Below are positions 1-9,809 of a stretch of DNA of 47,399 bases, in pieces. Where the stretch lies: NCBI RefSeq assembly GCF_017676365.1, contig NZ_JADKMA010000032.1, positions 1-47,399 of the forward strand, in the 5' to 3' direction. Under the pieces are notes generated by a model, which worked only from the letters and a program-made list of their open reading frames with translations, did no database searches and was not told where the DNA came from. Source of the DNA: Streptomyces oryzae (GTDB taxonomy: Bacteria > Actinomycetota > Actinomycetes > Streptomycetales > Streptomycetaceae). Both the position numbers and the translations under genes were made by a program. Numbering within the stretch: position 1 is the stretch's first letter; each line of letters starts with the position of its first letter.

Positions 1-177
1 GCCCCCGCCCTGGCCCCGGAGGAAGCCTTCGCCCGCGCGGCAGTCCACGGGGACGAGCACGCCATCAAGTTCGCGGACACCGCGCTGGACGTCGCGGCCC
101 GCTCAAACGGCGAGGACCCGCTCGCTGTGGCAGCGGTGCTGCGGGCGACGGAACTGATCGGCCCAATGGCGAACTGA
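1..177 (+). CDS. C-terminal end of a gene, possibly questin oxidase-like
   Basis: An open frame enters from the left edge and stops with TGA at 175-177, giving the last 58 residues of a protein. The tail is alpha-helical in character and contains the stretch HGDEHAIKFADTALDVAARS followed by an Ala-rich helix. This resembles the C-terminal end of the questin oxidase-like (DUF4243) proteins of actinomycetes, where a GDEHxIK segment precedes the last helices. That match is from memory and rests on a short stretch, so the function is only a suggestion. The start lies outside the window. Codon use is typical of the neighbours. It converges on the macrodomain gene with a 76-base gap. Confidence 0.55.
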   Translation, partial: APALAPEEAFARAAVHGDEHAIKFADTALDVAARSNGEDPLAVAAVLRATELIGPMAN

Positions 178-253
178 TGGCCGATGGCGTGAACGGAACG
201 GACCTCGGCGCGGCACCAGCGCATCCCCGGCGCGTCCCCGGCACGACTCCGGC

Positions 254-763
<510 letters not shown>

Positions 764-899
764 GGCCCCATCCTGGCGCGGCACATGTCGCGGCGCACAC
801 CGGCCACCTGCTGCGCGCCCTCTGGCCGGGGCTCTTGCGTTCGTATTAGCTGGCCCTACCGCCTGCTGCACCACTGGGACGCTGGAAGGACGGTCTCTC

Positions 900-2201
900 A
901 TGACTGCTGCACCCTCGCGCCGTGCACTGCTGGCCGGCAGCACGGCAGCCGCCGTCGCCGCTCCACTGCTGGCCCGGTCCGCCACGGCAGCACCCTCGGG
1001 GCAGACCGGCGGCGGGGAGGACGGGCGGACCGTGACCCCGGGTGCCGATGTCGCGGCGGCCGAGGGCTGGCGCATGCTGCGGGGCCGGAAAGTGGGTGTC
1101 GTCAGCAATCCGACCGGGGTGCTGCGGGACGCCGCCCATGTGGTCGACTCGATGGCGTCCCAGGACGGGCTGAACATCGTGGGGGTCTTCGGCCCGGAGC
1201 ACGGTTTCCGCGGCAGCGCCCAGGCGGGCGAGTCGGAGCCCGAGTTCGAGGACCCGCGCACCGGACTGACCGTGTACGACGCGTACGGCGCCGACGGTGC
1301 CAAGATGGCGGCCCTGTTCCGCAAGGCGGGCGTGGACACCGTCGTGTTCGACATCCAGGACGTCGGGGTGCGGTTCTACACGTACATCTGGACGATGTAC
1401 CACGCCATGGTGGCCGCCCGGCAGATCCGAGCGTCCTTCGTCGTACTGGACCGGCCGAACCCGATCGGCCGCAGAGCCGACGGCCCACTGCTGAAGCCCG
1501 CCTTCGCCTCCGGGGTCGGGCTCAAGCCGATCATCCAGCAGCACGGTATGACCGTCGGCGAACTCGCCCGCTACTTCAACGGTGAACTGCTGCCCCAGGA
1601 GGGTGACGGCGGACATGTGGAGCTGGAGGTCGTCCAGGTGCGCGGCTGGTCGCCCCGTACGACGGCGCAGCAGACGGGGTTGCTGTGGGTGCCGCCGTCC
1701 CCGAACGTTCCCACGCCCGACACGGCGACCGCCTACGCGGGCACCGGTTACTTCGAGGGAACGAACCTGTCCGAGGGGCGCGGCACTACGCTGCCGTTCC
1801 AGTTCATCGGTGCGCCGTTTCTGGACTACCACTACAGCGACCGGCTCAACGCCCTGCGACTGCCGGGGGTGCGCTTCAGGGAGGGCTATTTCGTGCCCAC
1901 CTTCAGCAAGCACCAGGGGAAGACCTGCGCGGGCGTCCAGCTGCTGGTGACCGATCCGGTCCGCTATCAGGCCGTACCGACAGCCGTGGCCATGCTGCTG
2001 GAGGCGAGAAAGTACGACGGGTTCGCCTGGCGTGAGGATTCCGACCCCGAGCGGCCGTTCTGGATCGACAAGCTGTCGGGCTCCTCCCGGCTGCGGGAAA
2101 TGCTCGACGCGGGCCGCGGTCTGGAGGAGATCACCGGAGCGTGGCGCACGGAGGTACGCGACTTCGAGCGCGCCCGGCGGAAGTACCTGCTGTACCGGTG
2201 A
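900..2201 (+). CDS. DUF1343 protein, probable exported exo-beta-N-acetylmuramidase (NamZ/GH171 type)
   Basis: A 433-residue protein with a twin-arginine-like signal (SRRALLAG followed by an Ala-rich core ending near residue 32), so it is predicted to act outside the cell. The DUF1343 family includes NamZ, which releases MurNAc from the non-reducing end of peptidoglycan fragments. Family blocks seen in order are GVVSNPTGV, FGPEHGFRG, IQDVGVRFYTYIWTM, FVVLDRPNPIG, HGMTVGEL and WVPPSPNVPTPDTA, then TGYFEGTNLSEGRGTT. The ATG at 900 follows a GGAAGGA-like ribosome site and begins the signal peptide; the in-frame upstream extension is dropped. It fits a cell-wall recycling role, but the substrate is inferred from the family. 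Confidence 0.85.
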   Translation: MTAAPSRRALLAGSTAAAVAAPLLARSATAAPSGQTGGGEDGRTVTPGADVAAAEGWRMLRGRKVGVVSNPTGVLRDAAHVVDSMASQDGLNIVGVFGPEHGFRGSAQAGESEPEFEDPRTGLTVYDAYGADGAKMAALFRKAGVDTVVFDIQDVGVRFYTYIWTMYHAMVAARQIRASFVVLDRPNPIGRRADGPLLKPAFASGVGLKPIIQQHGMTVGELARYFNGELLPQEGDGGHVELEVVQVRGWSPRTTAQQTGLLWVPPSPNVPTPDTATAYAGTGYFEGTNLSEGRGTTLPFQFIGAPFLDYHYSDRLNALRLPGVRFREGYFVPTFSKHQGKTCAGVQLLVTDPVRYQAVPTAVAMLLEARKYDGFAWREDSDPERPFWIDKLSGSSRLREMLDAGRGLEEITGAWRTEVRDFERARRKYLLYR

Positions 2202-2211
2202 ACTGCTCCGG

Positions 2212-2239
2212 CCGGCCTGCCTGCTGCAAACCGGCCTGC
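2212..2239. repeat. Short direct repeat between convergent genes
   Basis: CCGGCCTGC occurs at 2212 and 2231 within a CTGC-rich spacer between the NamZ-type gene and the ABC exporter gene. Confidence 0.45.
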
Positions 2240-2297
2240 TGCCCCGGCTGCTTGCATGGGGGGGGCGGTCGGCGTGCGACCGAGGTTGTCCCGCCTC

Positions 2298-4142
2298 TCA
2301 CCCGCCGACGGTCACCTCCGCGGTCTGGCTGTCGCGGCGCACCAGTGCGGCGTATTTTCCGTCGGCCGTGAGGAGTTCGGCATGGGTGCCTCGTTCGGCG
2401 ATGCGGCCCGCGTCCAGGACGACGATCTGGTCGGCATCGCGGACGGTGGAGAGCCGGTGCGCGATGGTGAGGGTGGTGCGGCCCTTGGACAGCGTGTCGA
2501 TGGCTTCCTGTACGGCGCGTTCGGTGCGCGTGTCGAGCGCGCTGGTGGCCTCGTCCAGGATCAGGACCGGCGGGTCGCGCAGGATGGTGCGGGCGAGGGC
2601 GAGACGCTGTTTCTCACCCCCGGAGAAGCGGTAGCCGCGCTCGCCGACGAGGGTGTCGTAGCCGTCGGGCAGTGCGGCGATCTGGTCGTGGATCTGGGCA
2701 GCCCGAGCCGCTTCGCGCAGCTGCCCGTCCGTGGCGTCCGGCTTGGCGAAGCGCAAATTGTCGGCCACGGTGGCGTGGAAGAGGTAGGTCTCCTGGGAGA
2801 CGACGCCGACGGCTGCCGAGAGCGTCGCGAAATCGAGGTCCCGTACGTCGACTCCGTCGAGGGTGACGCGGCCGCCCGTCACGTCGTAGAGCCGGGGCAC
2901 CAGGTAGCTCAGCGTGCTCTTGCCGGAGCCGGTGGCGCCTACCACGGCGAGGCTGCTGCCCGCCGGGACGGTCAGCTCGATCCCGTGCAGCGTGTACCCG
3001 GTGTCGCGCGCCTGGCTGCCGGGCGGGTCGGTGTCGTAGGTGAAGTCGACGTTCTCGAAGCGGACTTCGCCGCGCACCTGCGGGAGCGCGACGGGGCGCG
3101 CGGGCTCGGTGATGGCGACGGGCAGGTCAAGGTATTCGAAGATGCGCTGGAAGAGTGCCAGCGAGGTCTGCATCTCCACGCCCGTGGTGAGCAGCGAGAC
3201 GGTGGGCCGCAGCAGCCCCTGCTGGAGGGTGACGAAGGCGACGAGAGTGCCGATGGAGAAGGCGGGACCGCCGAACTGGGTGAGCATGCCGGCCGTCCAG
3301 TAGAGCAGCGCGGGGATGGCGGCCATGACGATGCCGATGGTGGACATCCGCCAGCGTCCGGCCATGTTGGAGCGGATCTCCAGATCGACCAGCCTCTCGG
3401 ACTCGTCGGCGAAGTTCTTGGTCAGCGAGTCGGCCCGGCCCATGGTGCGGCCGAGCAGGATGCCGCTGACCGACAGTGACTCGGTGACGATGGCGGACAT
3501 CGCTGCCATCTGCTTCTGCCGCTGCGTCGTGATGCGCTTGCGCTCCCGTCCCACCCGGCGGCTCACCCACACGAAGAAGGGCAGCAGCGCCAGCGAGGCG
3601 AGCGTCAGCCGCCAGTCCAGCGCGAGCATGGCGACGATGGTGGCCACCACACTCGTGAGGTTGGAGACGAGCGAGGTGGCGGTGGAGGTGACCGTCGCCT
3701 GCATGCCACCGATGTCGTTGGCGATGCGGGACTGGACCTCACCCGTCCGGGTCCGGGTGAAGAAGGCGAGCGGCATCCGCTGAAGCTTCGCGTAGACCGC
3801 AGTACGCAGGTCGTGCATGACGCGCTGGCCGACCGTGGTGCTGATGAGCGTCTGGAGCACGCCGAAGACGCTGGTCACGACGGCGGTGACGATCATGCCG
3901 AGGGCGAGCAGCGACAGCAGACCGGTGCGCTGCTGCGGGATGGCGACGTCCAGGATCTCGCGCAGCAGGAACGGCGAGGCGACGGAGACCAGCGAGGAGG
4001 CCGCCACCAGGAGACCGACCAGTGTCAGACGGCCACGGTAGGGCCGGAAGAGACGCAGGATGCGGCGCACCTGCGCGGGCTGTTCGGGGGCTGTGGGTGT
4101 GACCTTGGGTGACGGCGTCCAGCCGGGGGCTTCAGGGTGCAA
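2298..4142 (-). CDS. ABC exporter, fused permease and ATPase
   Basis: A half-size exporter of 614 residues, membrane domain first and ATPase last, expected to work as a homodimer. The membrane part (about residues 25-315) has repeated hydrophobic segments. The ATPase part shows Walker A GATGSGKST, Q-loop VSQETYLF, signature FSGGEKQRLALAR, Walker B VLILDEATSALD and the H-loop IAHRLS, all intact. I chose a TTG start at 4142 because AGAGGAG (plus-strand 4147-4153) sits five bases before it and the product begins MHPEAPGW, which I recall from homologues. The alternative ATG at 4205 adds 21 residues and has no good ribosome site. A divergent MarR gene suggests a drug or toxic-metabolite efflux role; the substrate is unknown. 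Confidence 0.9.
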   Translation of the reverse strand: MHPEAPGWTPSPKVTPTAPEQPAQVRRILRLFRPYRGRLTLVGLLVAASSLVSVASPFLLREILDVAIPQQRTGLLSLLALGMIVTAVVTSVFGVLQTLISTTVGQRVMHDLRTAVYAKLQRMPLAFFTRTRTGEVQSRIANDIGGMQATVTSTATSLVSNLTSVVATIVAMLALDWRLTLASLALLPFFVWVSRRVGRERKRITTQRQKQMAAMSAIVTESLSVSGILLGRTMGRADSLTKNFADESERLVDLEIRSNMAGRWRMSTIGIVMAAIPALLYWTAGMLTQFGGPAFSIGTLVAFVTLQQGLLRPTVSLLTTGVEMQTSLALFQRIFEYLDLPVAITEPARPVALPQVRGEVRFENVDFTYDTDPPGSQARDTGYTLHGIELTVPAGSSLAVVGATGSGKSTLSYLVPRLYDVTGGRVTLDGVDVRDLDFATLSAAVGVVSQETYLFHATVADNLRFAKPDATDGQLREAARAAQIHDQIAALPDGYDTLVGERGYRFSGGEKQRLALARTILRDPPVLILDEATSALDTRTERAVQEAIDTLSKGRTTLTIAHRLSTVRDADQIVVLDAGRIAERGTHAELLTADGKYAALVRRDSQTAEVTVGG

Positions 4143-4203
4143 GGGGCTCCTCTGAGTGGGTCGGGAAGTCTGCGGCGCATGATTGCCGCCGAGCTTACGG
4201 AGC

Positions 4204-4222
4204 ATAGTTCATCGTTACCTAT
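4204..4222. promoter_or_regulatory. Candidate MarR operator
   Basis: Imperfect inverted repeat with outer arms ATAG and CTAT, 12 of 19 positions symmetric, in the spacer between the exporter and the divergent MarR gene. MarR proteins commonly repress from such shared spacers. This is inference from position and symmetry only. Confidence 0.35.
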
Positions 4223-4257
4223 ACTCACAATGAATTAACCCCTGATAGCCTGCCCAC

Positions 4258-4704
4258 ATGGTTCACCATCCCTCCGACGAACCCGCCTCCGACCTGGCTG
4301 ACCAGCTTCTGCGCCTGACCAAGCGGATCAACCACGCGCACCGGCAGAACTTCGCCCCGCTCGGCGTGACGCCCGCACAGGGGCGCATGCTGCGTACGGT
4401 CGCGCACAGCCCGCAGCCGCCCCGGATGGCGGACCTCGCGGCACGGCTGGGCGTAGTGCCCCGGCAGGTGACCAGCCTGGTCGACGCTCTGGAGGCGCGC
4501 GGCCTGGTGCGGCGCGCCCCCGATACCGAGAACCGCCGGGTGATCCGCATCGAGCTGACCGAGGGCGGCTCCCATGCCCTCACCGAGCTGCGGCGCGCCC
4601 GCAGAAGCGCCGCGGAGGAACTGCTCGCTCCGCTGGCGCCGGGGCAGCGCGACGAACTGAGCCGGCTGCTGGCGCTGCTCGACGGGCAGGAGGGCAGCGG
4701 CTGA
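4258..4704 (+). CDS. MarR family transcriptional regulator
   Basis: A 148-residue winged-helix protein, typical length for MarR dimers. After an N-terminal dimerisation helix (about 1-35) come GVTPAQGRMLRTV, the recognition region MADLAARLGVVPRQVTSLVDALEARGLV (about 57-85), the wing with RRAPDTENRRVIRIELTEGG, and a C-terminal helix pair. The regulator is divergent from the ABC exporter across about 115 bases, the usual arrangement for a ligand-responsive repressor of an efflux gene. No strong ribosome site is visible before the ATG. The inducer cannot be told from the sequence. Confidence 0.9.
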   Translation: MVHHPSDEPASDLADQLLRLTKRINHAHRQNFAPLGVTPAQGRMLRTVAHSPQPPRMADLAARLGVVPRQVTSLVDALEARGLVRRAPDTENRRVIRIELTEGGSHALTELRRARRSAAEELLAPLAPGQRDELSRLLALLDGQEGSG

Positions 4705-4861
4705 CGGCAGGGGCGGCGGAGACGGCAGGGACAGGGAGCGTTTGCCCGCTGGTGAGCGTTACCCGGCGGGGACGACCCTCGGGGCCGGTGTCGGTGGGCC
4801 GAACTAGCATGTGGCACACATAAACCCGCACTCCCGCTCCCCTGCGCGCCCTGGAGATGCC

Positions 4862-7831
4862 ATGCCCCTGCTCGAACCCAAGGCCGGCGCGCTGCGCCCG
4901 CGGACCGGCGCGGGCCACTCCCCCGCAGCCGACCGGGTGCCCGAGGCGCAGGCACAGGGGACACCGCAGCCGCTGCGCGGCGACCTGGAGCGACTGCTGG
5001 GCACGGAGAAGGTGCTCTCGAAAGTCTCCGACCTGGTGCGCTACGCGTCCGACGCGAGCCCCTACCGCTTCATCCCGCAGGTCGTCGTGCTCGCGGAGGA
5101 CGTGACCGACGTCGCCGCTGTGCTCGCGTACGCACGGGAGAACGGCCGGGACGTCGTCTTCCGCGCCGCTGGGACGTCGCTGAACGGGCAGGCCCAGGGC
5201 GAGGACATCCTCGTCGACGTACGCCGCCACTGGGCGGGCGTCGAGGTGCTGGCGGCGGGCAGGCAGGCCCGGATCCGGCCGGGGACCACGGTCTTCCGGG
5301 CCAACGCGGCGCTGGCGGCGCACGGACGGCTGCTCGGCCCCGACCCGGCCAGCGCCATCGCCTGCACGGTGGGCGGGGTGGTCGCCAACAACGCCTCAGG
5401 GATGACGGCCGGCACCACGCGCAACTCCTACCGCACGGTCGCCTCCCTCACCTGCGTACTGCCCAGCGGCACCGTCGTGGACACAGCCGATCCGGCCGCT
5501 GACGAGAAGCTGGCCGACGCCGAGCCCGCGTTGTGCGAGGGCCTGCTGGAGCTGAAGGCGCAGATCGAGGCCGACGCGCAACTGGTGTCCCGTATCCGGT
5601 CCAAGTACGAGCTGAAGAACACCAATGGGTACCGGCTCGACGCCTTCCTGGACGGCAGCACTCCAGTGGAGATCCTGCGCGGGCTGATGGTCGGCTCCCA
5701 GGGCACGCTGGGCTTTCTCGCCGAGTTCGTCTTCGACACCCTTCCGCTGCACCGGCACACCTCGACCGGGCTGTTCTTCTTCCCGTCGCTGTCGGCCGCT
5801 GCCGCAGCAGTGCCGCGGTTCAACGAGGCCGGGGCGATGTCCGTCGAGCTCATGGACGGCAACACGCTGCGCGCCTCCGTCAGCGTCTCCGGCGTACCGC
5901 AGGACTGGGCCGAGCTGCCGAAGGAGACCACGGCGCTACTGGTGGAGTTCCGCTCCCCCGACGGCGCCGTACGCGAGCAGCGCGAACAGGCGGCGCGCCA
6001 GGTGCTGTCCGAGCTGGAGCTGGTGGCGCCGGTCGCCTCCGTCACCAACGAGCTGACCCGCGACCCGGCCACGATCGCCTCGTACTGGAAGGCCCGCAAG
6101 GCGTTCGTCACCGCGGTCGGCGGCTCCCGGCCCTCGGGCACCACGCTGATCACCGAGGACTTCGCCGTACCGCCCTCCCGGCTGGCCGAAGCCTGCGAGG
6201 CGCTGCTGGACCTCCAGGAGCGGCACGGTTTCGACGCGGCTGTGGCGGGCCACGCGGCACACGGCAACCTGCACTTCCTGCTGGCCTTCGACGCCGCCGA
6301 CCCGGATGACGTACAGCGCTACGCGGACTTCATGGACGAGTTCTGCCGGATGACCGTGGAGCGGTTCGACGGCTCTCTCAAGGCCGAGCACGCCACCGGC
6401 CGCAACATCGCCCCCTTCTTGGAGCTGGAATGGGGCAGCAAGGCCACGGAGCTGATGTGGCGCATCAAACGGCTGCTGGACCCGACCGGGGTACTGGCAC
6501 CCGGCGTACTGCTGGACCGTGACCCGCGGGCGCATCTGCGCGGCCTGAAGTCGATCCCCGGCGTGGAGGCGCTCGCCGATCCGTGCATCGAGTGCGGCTT
6601 TTGCGAACCGACCTGCCCGAGCGAGGATCTGACCACCACACCACGCCAGCGGATCGTGCTGCGCCGCGAGATGATGCGCCAGCCCTCCGGCTCCCTTGTG
6701 GGTGAAAACCTGCTGGCCAGCTACGGGTACGACGCCGTCGACACCTGTGCGGGCGATTCGACGTGCAAGCTGGACTGCCCTGTGGGAATCGACACCGGTG
6801 CGCTGATGAAGACGTTCAGGCACGCCCGGCACTCACCGCGCGAGGAACGCAACGCGGAGCGTACGGCACGGCACTTCGCACACGTGGAACGCTCGGCACG
6901 GCTGGCGGTGGCCGCCGCTGACCGGCTCCGCAGAAGCCTGCGCGGCCGTGACGGGGATCTGGGCGACCGGCTGCTCGGCAGGGTCACGGGCGCCGCCCGC
7001 AAGGCGGTGCGCCCCGATCTGGTGCCCGAATGGCTGCCGGAGATTCCCGCCCCCGCCGCCAAGCGGCTTCCGGCGACGAGCAGACAGCTCGCCGCCGCCG
7101 TCTACTACCCGGCCTGTGTGAACCGCATCTTCGGCGACCCCGACAGCTACGCGGGGCTGTCCCTGCCGGAGGCCGTGGTCACCGTCTCGGCCCGGGCCGG
7201 CCGCCCGGTGTGGATCCCGGAGGACGTCACCGGGACCTGCTGCGCGACGATCTGGCACTCCAAGGGTTACGAGGCGGGCAACACGCTGATGGCCAACCGC
7301 ATGGTGGAGGCCGCCTGGCGGTGGACGGACGGCGGCGAACTCCCGCTCGTCGTCGACGCCTCCTCCTGCACCCTGGGCATCTCGGAAGAGGTCGTGCCCT
7401 ATCTGAACCCGGCCAACCGCAAACTCCACGATCGGCTGACGGTTCTCGACTCGCTCGTATGGGCCGCGCGGGAGCTGCTGCCCCACCTCACGGTCGAGCG
7501 GCGCGTCACCTCCGCGGTGCTCCACCCCACCTGCTCCATGCGGCACTTGGGCGACGAGGCGGAGCTGCGGGCGGTGGCCGAGGCGTGCGCGGAGGAGGTG
7601 GTGGTGCCGCTGGACGCCGGATGCTGTGCCTTCGCGGGCGACCGCGGACTGCTGCACGAGGAGCTGACCGCCTCCGCGACGGCCCGTGAAGCGGCCGAGG
7701 TGACGGCTCGCTCCTACGACGCCTATCTCTCCGCCAACCGGACGTGCGAGATCGGCATGGATCACGCCACAGGCAATCGCGGATACCACTCCGTCCTCCA
7801 GGAGCTGGAGTTGGCCACCCGGCCGCGGTGA
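4862..7831 (+). CDS. FAD-binding and Fe-S oxidoreductase (glycolate/D-lactate/D-2-hydroxyacid dehydrogenase type)
   Basis: A 989-residue fusion resembling E. coli YdiJ and related D-2-hydroxyacid dehydrogenases. In order: a PCMH-type FAD domain with GTSLNGQAQGEDILVD and the FAD loop GGVVANNASGMTAGTTRNSY; a FAD-oxidase C-terminal domain ending with HAAHGNLHFLL and EHATGRNIAPFLELEWG; a ferredoxin-like part with C575-x2-C578-x2-C581-x3-C585-P and a second C629-x5-C635-x3-C639-P; and two CCG (GlpC/heterodisulfide-reductase-like) blocks with GTCCATIWHSKGY, LHPTCSMRHLG and GCCAFAGDRG. It probably oxidises a 2-hydroxyacid and passes electrons through the clusters to a membrane acceptor. ATG 4862 follows a GGAG box; an in-frame GTG at 4811 would add 17 residues. 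The exact substrate is not decided by the sequence. Confidence 0.9.
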   Translation: MPLLEPKAGALRPRTGAGHSPAADRVPEAQAQGTPQPLRGDLERLLGTEKVLSKVSDLVRYASDASPYRFIPQVVVLAEDVTDVAAVLAYARENGRDVVFRAAGTSLNGQAQGEDILVDVRRHWAGVEVLAAGRQARIRPGTTVFRANAALAAHGRLLGPDPASAIACTVGGVVANNASGMTAGTTRNSYRTVASLTCVLPSGTVVDTADPAADEKLADAEPALCEGLLELKAQIEADAQLVSRIRSKYELKNTNGYRLDAFLDGSTPVEILRGLMVGSQGTLGFLAEFVFDTLPLHRHTSTGLFFFPSLSAAAAAVPRFNEAGAMSVELMDGNTLRASVSVSGVPQDWAELPKETTALLVEFRSPDGAVREQREQAARQVLSELELVAPVASVTNELTRDPATIASYWKARKAFVTAVGGSRPSGTTLITEDFAVPPSRLAEACEALLDLQERHGFDAAVAGHAAHGNLHFLLAFDAADPDDVQRYADFMDEFCRMTVERFDGSLKAEHATGRNIAPFLELEWGSKATELMWRIKRLLDPTGVLAPGVLLDRDPRAHLRGLKSIPGVEALADPCIECGFCEPTCPSEDLTTTPRQRIVLRREMMRQPSGSLVGENLLASYGYDAVDTCAGDSTCKLDCPVGIDTGALMKTFRHARHSPREERNAERTARHFAHVERSARLAVAAADRLRRSLRGRDGDLGDRLLGRVTGAARKAVRPDLVPEWLPEIPAPAAKRLPATSRQLAAAVYYPACVNRIFGDPDSYAGLSLPEAVVTVSARAGRPVWIPEDVTGTCCATIWHSKGYEAGNTLMANRMVEAAWRWTDGGELPLVVDASSCTLGISEEVVPYLNPANRKLHDRLTVLDSLVWAARELLPHLTVERRVTSAVLHPTCSMRHLGDEAELRAVAEACAEEVVVPLDAGCCAFAGDRGLLHEELTASATAREAAEVTARSYDAYLSANRTCEIGMDHATGNRGYHSVLQELELATRPR

Positions 7832-7878
7832 GGACGCCACGGTTGCTCGAGCGGCGCGCAGATGGCCGGCCGCGGGGG

Positions 7879-7916
7879 GTGAGCGGCGGCACGGCTGGGC
7901 GGCCGGCGGTGAGCGG
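7879..7916. repeat. Short direct repeat downstream of the dehydrogenase gene
   Basis: GGTGAGCGG occurs at 7879 and 7908, each followed by a related GC-rich tail, in the spacer before the candidate terminator at 7958. Confidence 0.45.
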
Positions 7917-7957
7917 TGGCTTGGCGGACAGCGGGTGTGCGACGCCGGGGCAGGGCA

Positions 7958-7994
7958 GCGCAGGGCAGGACTCCGGTGAGCGCCCGCCCTGCGC
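7958..7994. terminator. Candidate terminator between convergent genes
   Basis: Perfect 9-bp inverted repeat GCGCAGGGC / GCCCTGCGC with a 19-base loop, between the convergent dehydrogenase and amylase genes. No U-tract follows, as is common in actinomycetes. Confidence 0.4.
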
Positions 7995-8006
7995 GTCGTT
8001 CCCGCT

Positions 8007-9506
8007 TCAGCCCGTCGCCTTCACATGGAGGGCGACCGCGCCGTGTGCCGGGACGGTCATCTCGGCGCTGCCGTCGTCGGCGACCGTGACCTGCTGTCCG
8101 CAGCCGCCCTGTGCGGCGGCGACGTTGCAGTAGGTGCCGGCGGGCAACGACGTCTGGAAGGTTCTGCTCAGCTCGCCGTCGCCGTTGTTGAGGGCGACGA
8201 AGCCCTTGTCGCCGCGCCCGAAGGCCAGGGCCTGCCCCTCGGACCACCAGTCCGTCAGCTCCGCCGTACCGACCGCGTTGCGGAAGCCGACCATGCCGGT
8301 GATCTCCGGCTTGGCGTGGGTGTTGGTCCACCCCTGGTCACCGGTCGGCGGGCCGGCGTCCTTGTCGCTGAACGTGTAGCCGGAGAAGACGTTCGGAGAG
8401 CCGTAGGGGTGGGCCAGCTGGAAGACGTTGGCGAGCGTGTAGGCCGCGTCGTCCTTGTAGGTGAGGGTGGATCCGTTGCGTTCGGTGTCCCAGTTGTCGA
8501 CGAACGTCCGAGCGGCGCCGGTCTCCAGCTTGCCGTCCCCGACAGTGCGCAGCGAGCCGAGGTCACCGCCCTGGAAGGCGCTCTTGAGGTGCCGGCCGTA
8601 GCGGAACTCGTCCACGTCGCCGATGTCGGTGTACTCCTCGGGCTGCACTGCCTCGCCGTCGCCGTGGATGACCTCGCTGGCCCAGAAGCCGGGGTCCTCT
8701 GTCATCTTCGCCTTGATGGCCGCCACATCGGTGGCGGCCATGTGCTTGGCGGCGTCGATACGGAAGCCCGCCACGCCGAGGGAGCGCAGATCGTCGAGGT
8801 AGCCGGCGATGACACCGCGTACTTTCTCGCTCCCGGTGTCCAGGTCGGCGAGGCCGACCAGTTCACAGTTCTGTACGTCGTCGCGGTTGGTGTAGTCCGC
8901 GATGTCCTTGCGGCAGGCGTGGAAGTCGGCGTCCTCGTAGGTACCGGGGTAGCCGTACTTCGTGTAATTGGTACCGCCGGTGCCGGTGCCCGAGCCGGAG
9001 GTCATGTGGTTGATGACGGCGTCGGCGATCACCTTGACACCTGCCGCCTTGCAGGTCTCGACCATGTGCGCGAAGTCCTCGCGGTCGCCGAGCCGCCCGG
9101 CGATCTTGTAGCTGACCGGCTGGTACGACGTCCACCACTGGTCGCCCTGAATGTGCTCGGTGGCGGGCGAGACCTCGACGTAGCCGTAACCGGCCGGGCC
9201 CAGGGTGTCCGTGCACTCCTTGGCGACGGACGTGAACGGTCGCTCGAACAGCGTTGCCGTGACAGCCTTTTCACCGGGCGGCGCGGCCTTCCTTGATGCA
9301 GCCTTTCCCGGTGCAGCCTTTCCCTGCGCGGGCTTCACTGAGTCGGGTTCCGCCGAGTCGGCGGAGTGCTGTCCGGAGGCGGCAGAGTCCTGCGCGGAGG
9401 GCGTCGGAACGGAGCGGGAAGCCTGGGCTTGCCAGGGCACTGCCGCCATCAGGCCGCTTGCCGCCAGCACTCCCGCTGTGCTGACGCTGAGCAGTCGCTT
9501 TCTCAT
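8007..9506 (-). CDS. Secreted alpha-amylase (GH13)
   Basis: A 499-residue secreted enzyme cleaving alpha-1,4 bonds in starch. A signal peptide (about 1-30) is followed by a low-complexity Lys/Pro/Ala linker (about 31-80) and the GH13 barrel. Region I is DAVINH. Region II is GFRIDAAKH with nucleophile D251. Region III has acid E278 in ASEVIHG, and region IV has D340. Region IV reads FVDNWD rather than FVDNHD, so the conserved His is W339. The Cys-containing loop that I recall between DAGPP and MVGFRN in other Streptomyces amylases looks shortened. There is no starch-binding domain; the C-terminal beta domain ends at ALHVKATG. The start is the ATG after AAGGAG. A MalR-like dyad lies upstream. 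Confidence 0.92.
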   Translation of the reverse strand: MRKRLLSVSTAGVLAASGLMAAVPWQAQASRSVPTPSAQDSAASGQHSADSAEPDSVKPAQGKAAPGKAASRKAAPPGEKAVTATLFERPFTSVAKECTDTLGPAGYGYVEVSPATEHIQGDQWWTSYQPVSYKIAGRLGDREDFAHMVETCKAAGVKVIADAVINHMTSGSGTGTGGTNYTKYGYPGTYEDADFHACRKDIADYTNRDDVQNCELVGLADLDTGSEKVRGVIAGYLDDLRSLGVAGFRIDAAKHMAATDVAAIKAKMTEDPGFWASEVIHGDGEAVQPEEYTDIGDVDEFRYGRHLKSAFQGGDLGSLRTVGDGKLETGAARTFVDNWDTERNGSTLTYKDDAAYTLANVFQLAHPYGSPNVFSGYTFSDKDAGPPTGDQGWTNTHAKPEITGMVGFRNAVGTAELTDWWSEGQALAFGRGDKGFVALNNGDGELSRTFQTSLPAGTYCNVAAAQGGCGQQVTVADDGSAEMTVPAHGAVALHVKATG

Positions 9507-9684
9507 CGTGCGGCTCCTTCGGTATGCGGGCATGGGGGATGCCCGTGGAAGGCAGCCAGGCGCCTGGGCCACCGTGGGGGGTGTGAACGCGCCGTGGGAC
9601 GGGGCCCGTTCACGGGTGGTACGGCCGGGAGCCTGCTACTGCTCGTCTGCTGCGTCAAGAGATGCCGCAATAGTTTCCAGTTGA

Positions 9685-9703
9685 TTGCAGCAAGATTTTG
9701 CAA
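9685..9703 (-). promoter_or_regulatory. Candidate MalR/Reg1-type operator upstream of the amylase
   Basis: The dyad TTGCAGCAAGATTTTGCAA has perfect 5-bp arms TTGCA/TGCAA and lies 179 bases upstream of the amylase ATG in an AT-richer patch. LacI-family operators built on TTGCA-like arms control Streptomyces amylase genes through MalR (Reg1). It lies between two divergent genes, so it could also affect the GH109-type gene. Assignment is by similarity and position. Confidence 0.45.
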
Positions 9704-9809
9704 CACGGAAGTCCATCAATGAGCAGCGAGAGTCCAAGGACGGGCTCTTGCGCACCACTGGTCTCAACCACCAAGGTCCTGAGCCGAGTTCACGCATCCG
9801 GCATCAGAG

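Noticed and set aside
764..1354. Upstream extension of the macrodomain frame by 197 codons
   Set aside because: Lacks family similarity, overlaps the NamZ-type gene on the other strand, and the macro fold begins exactly at the ATG at 763.
4143..4205. Longer ABC exporter start at ATG 4205
   Set aside because: No ribosome site, adds 21 residues without family resemblance and would overlap the candidate operator; the TTG at 4142 has AGAGGAG in place.
8025..9296. 423-codon plus-strand frame opposite the amylase
   Set aside because: Val/Gly/Ala/Asp-rich antisense shadow of the amylase, no recognisable domain.
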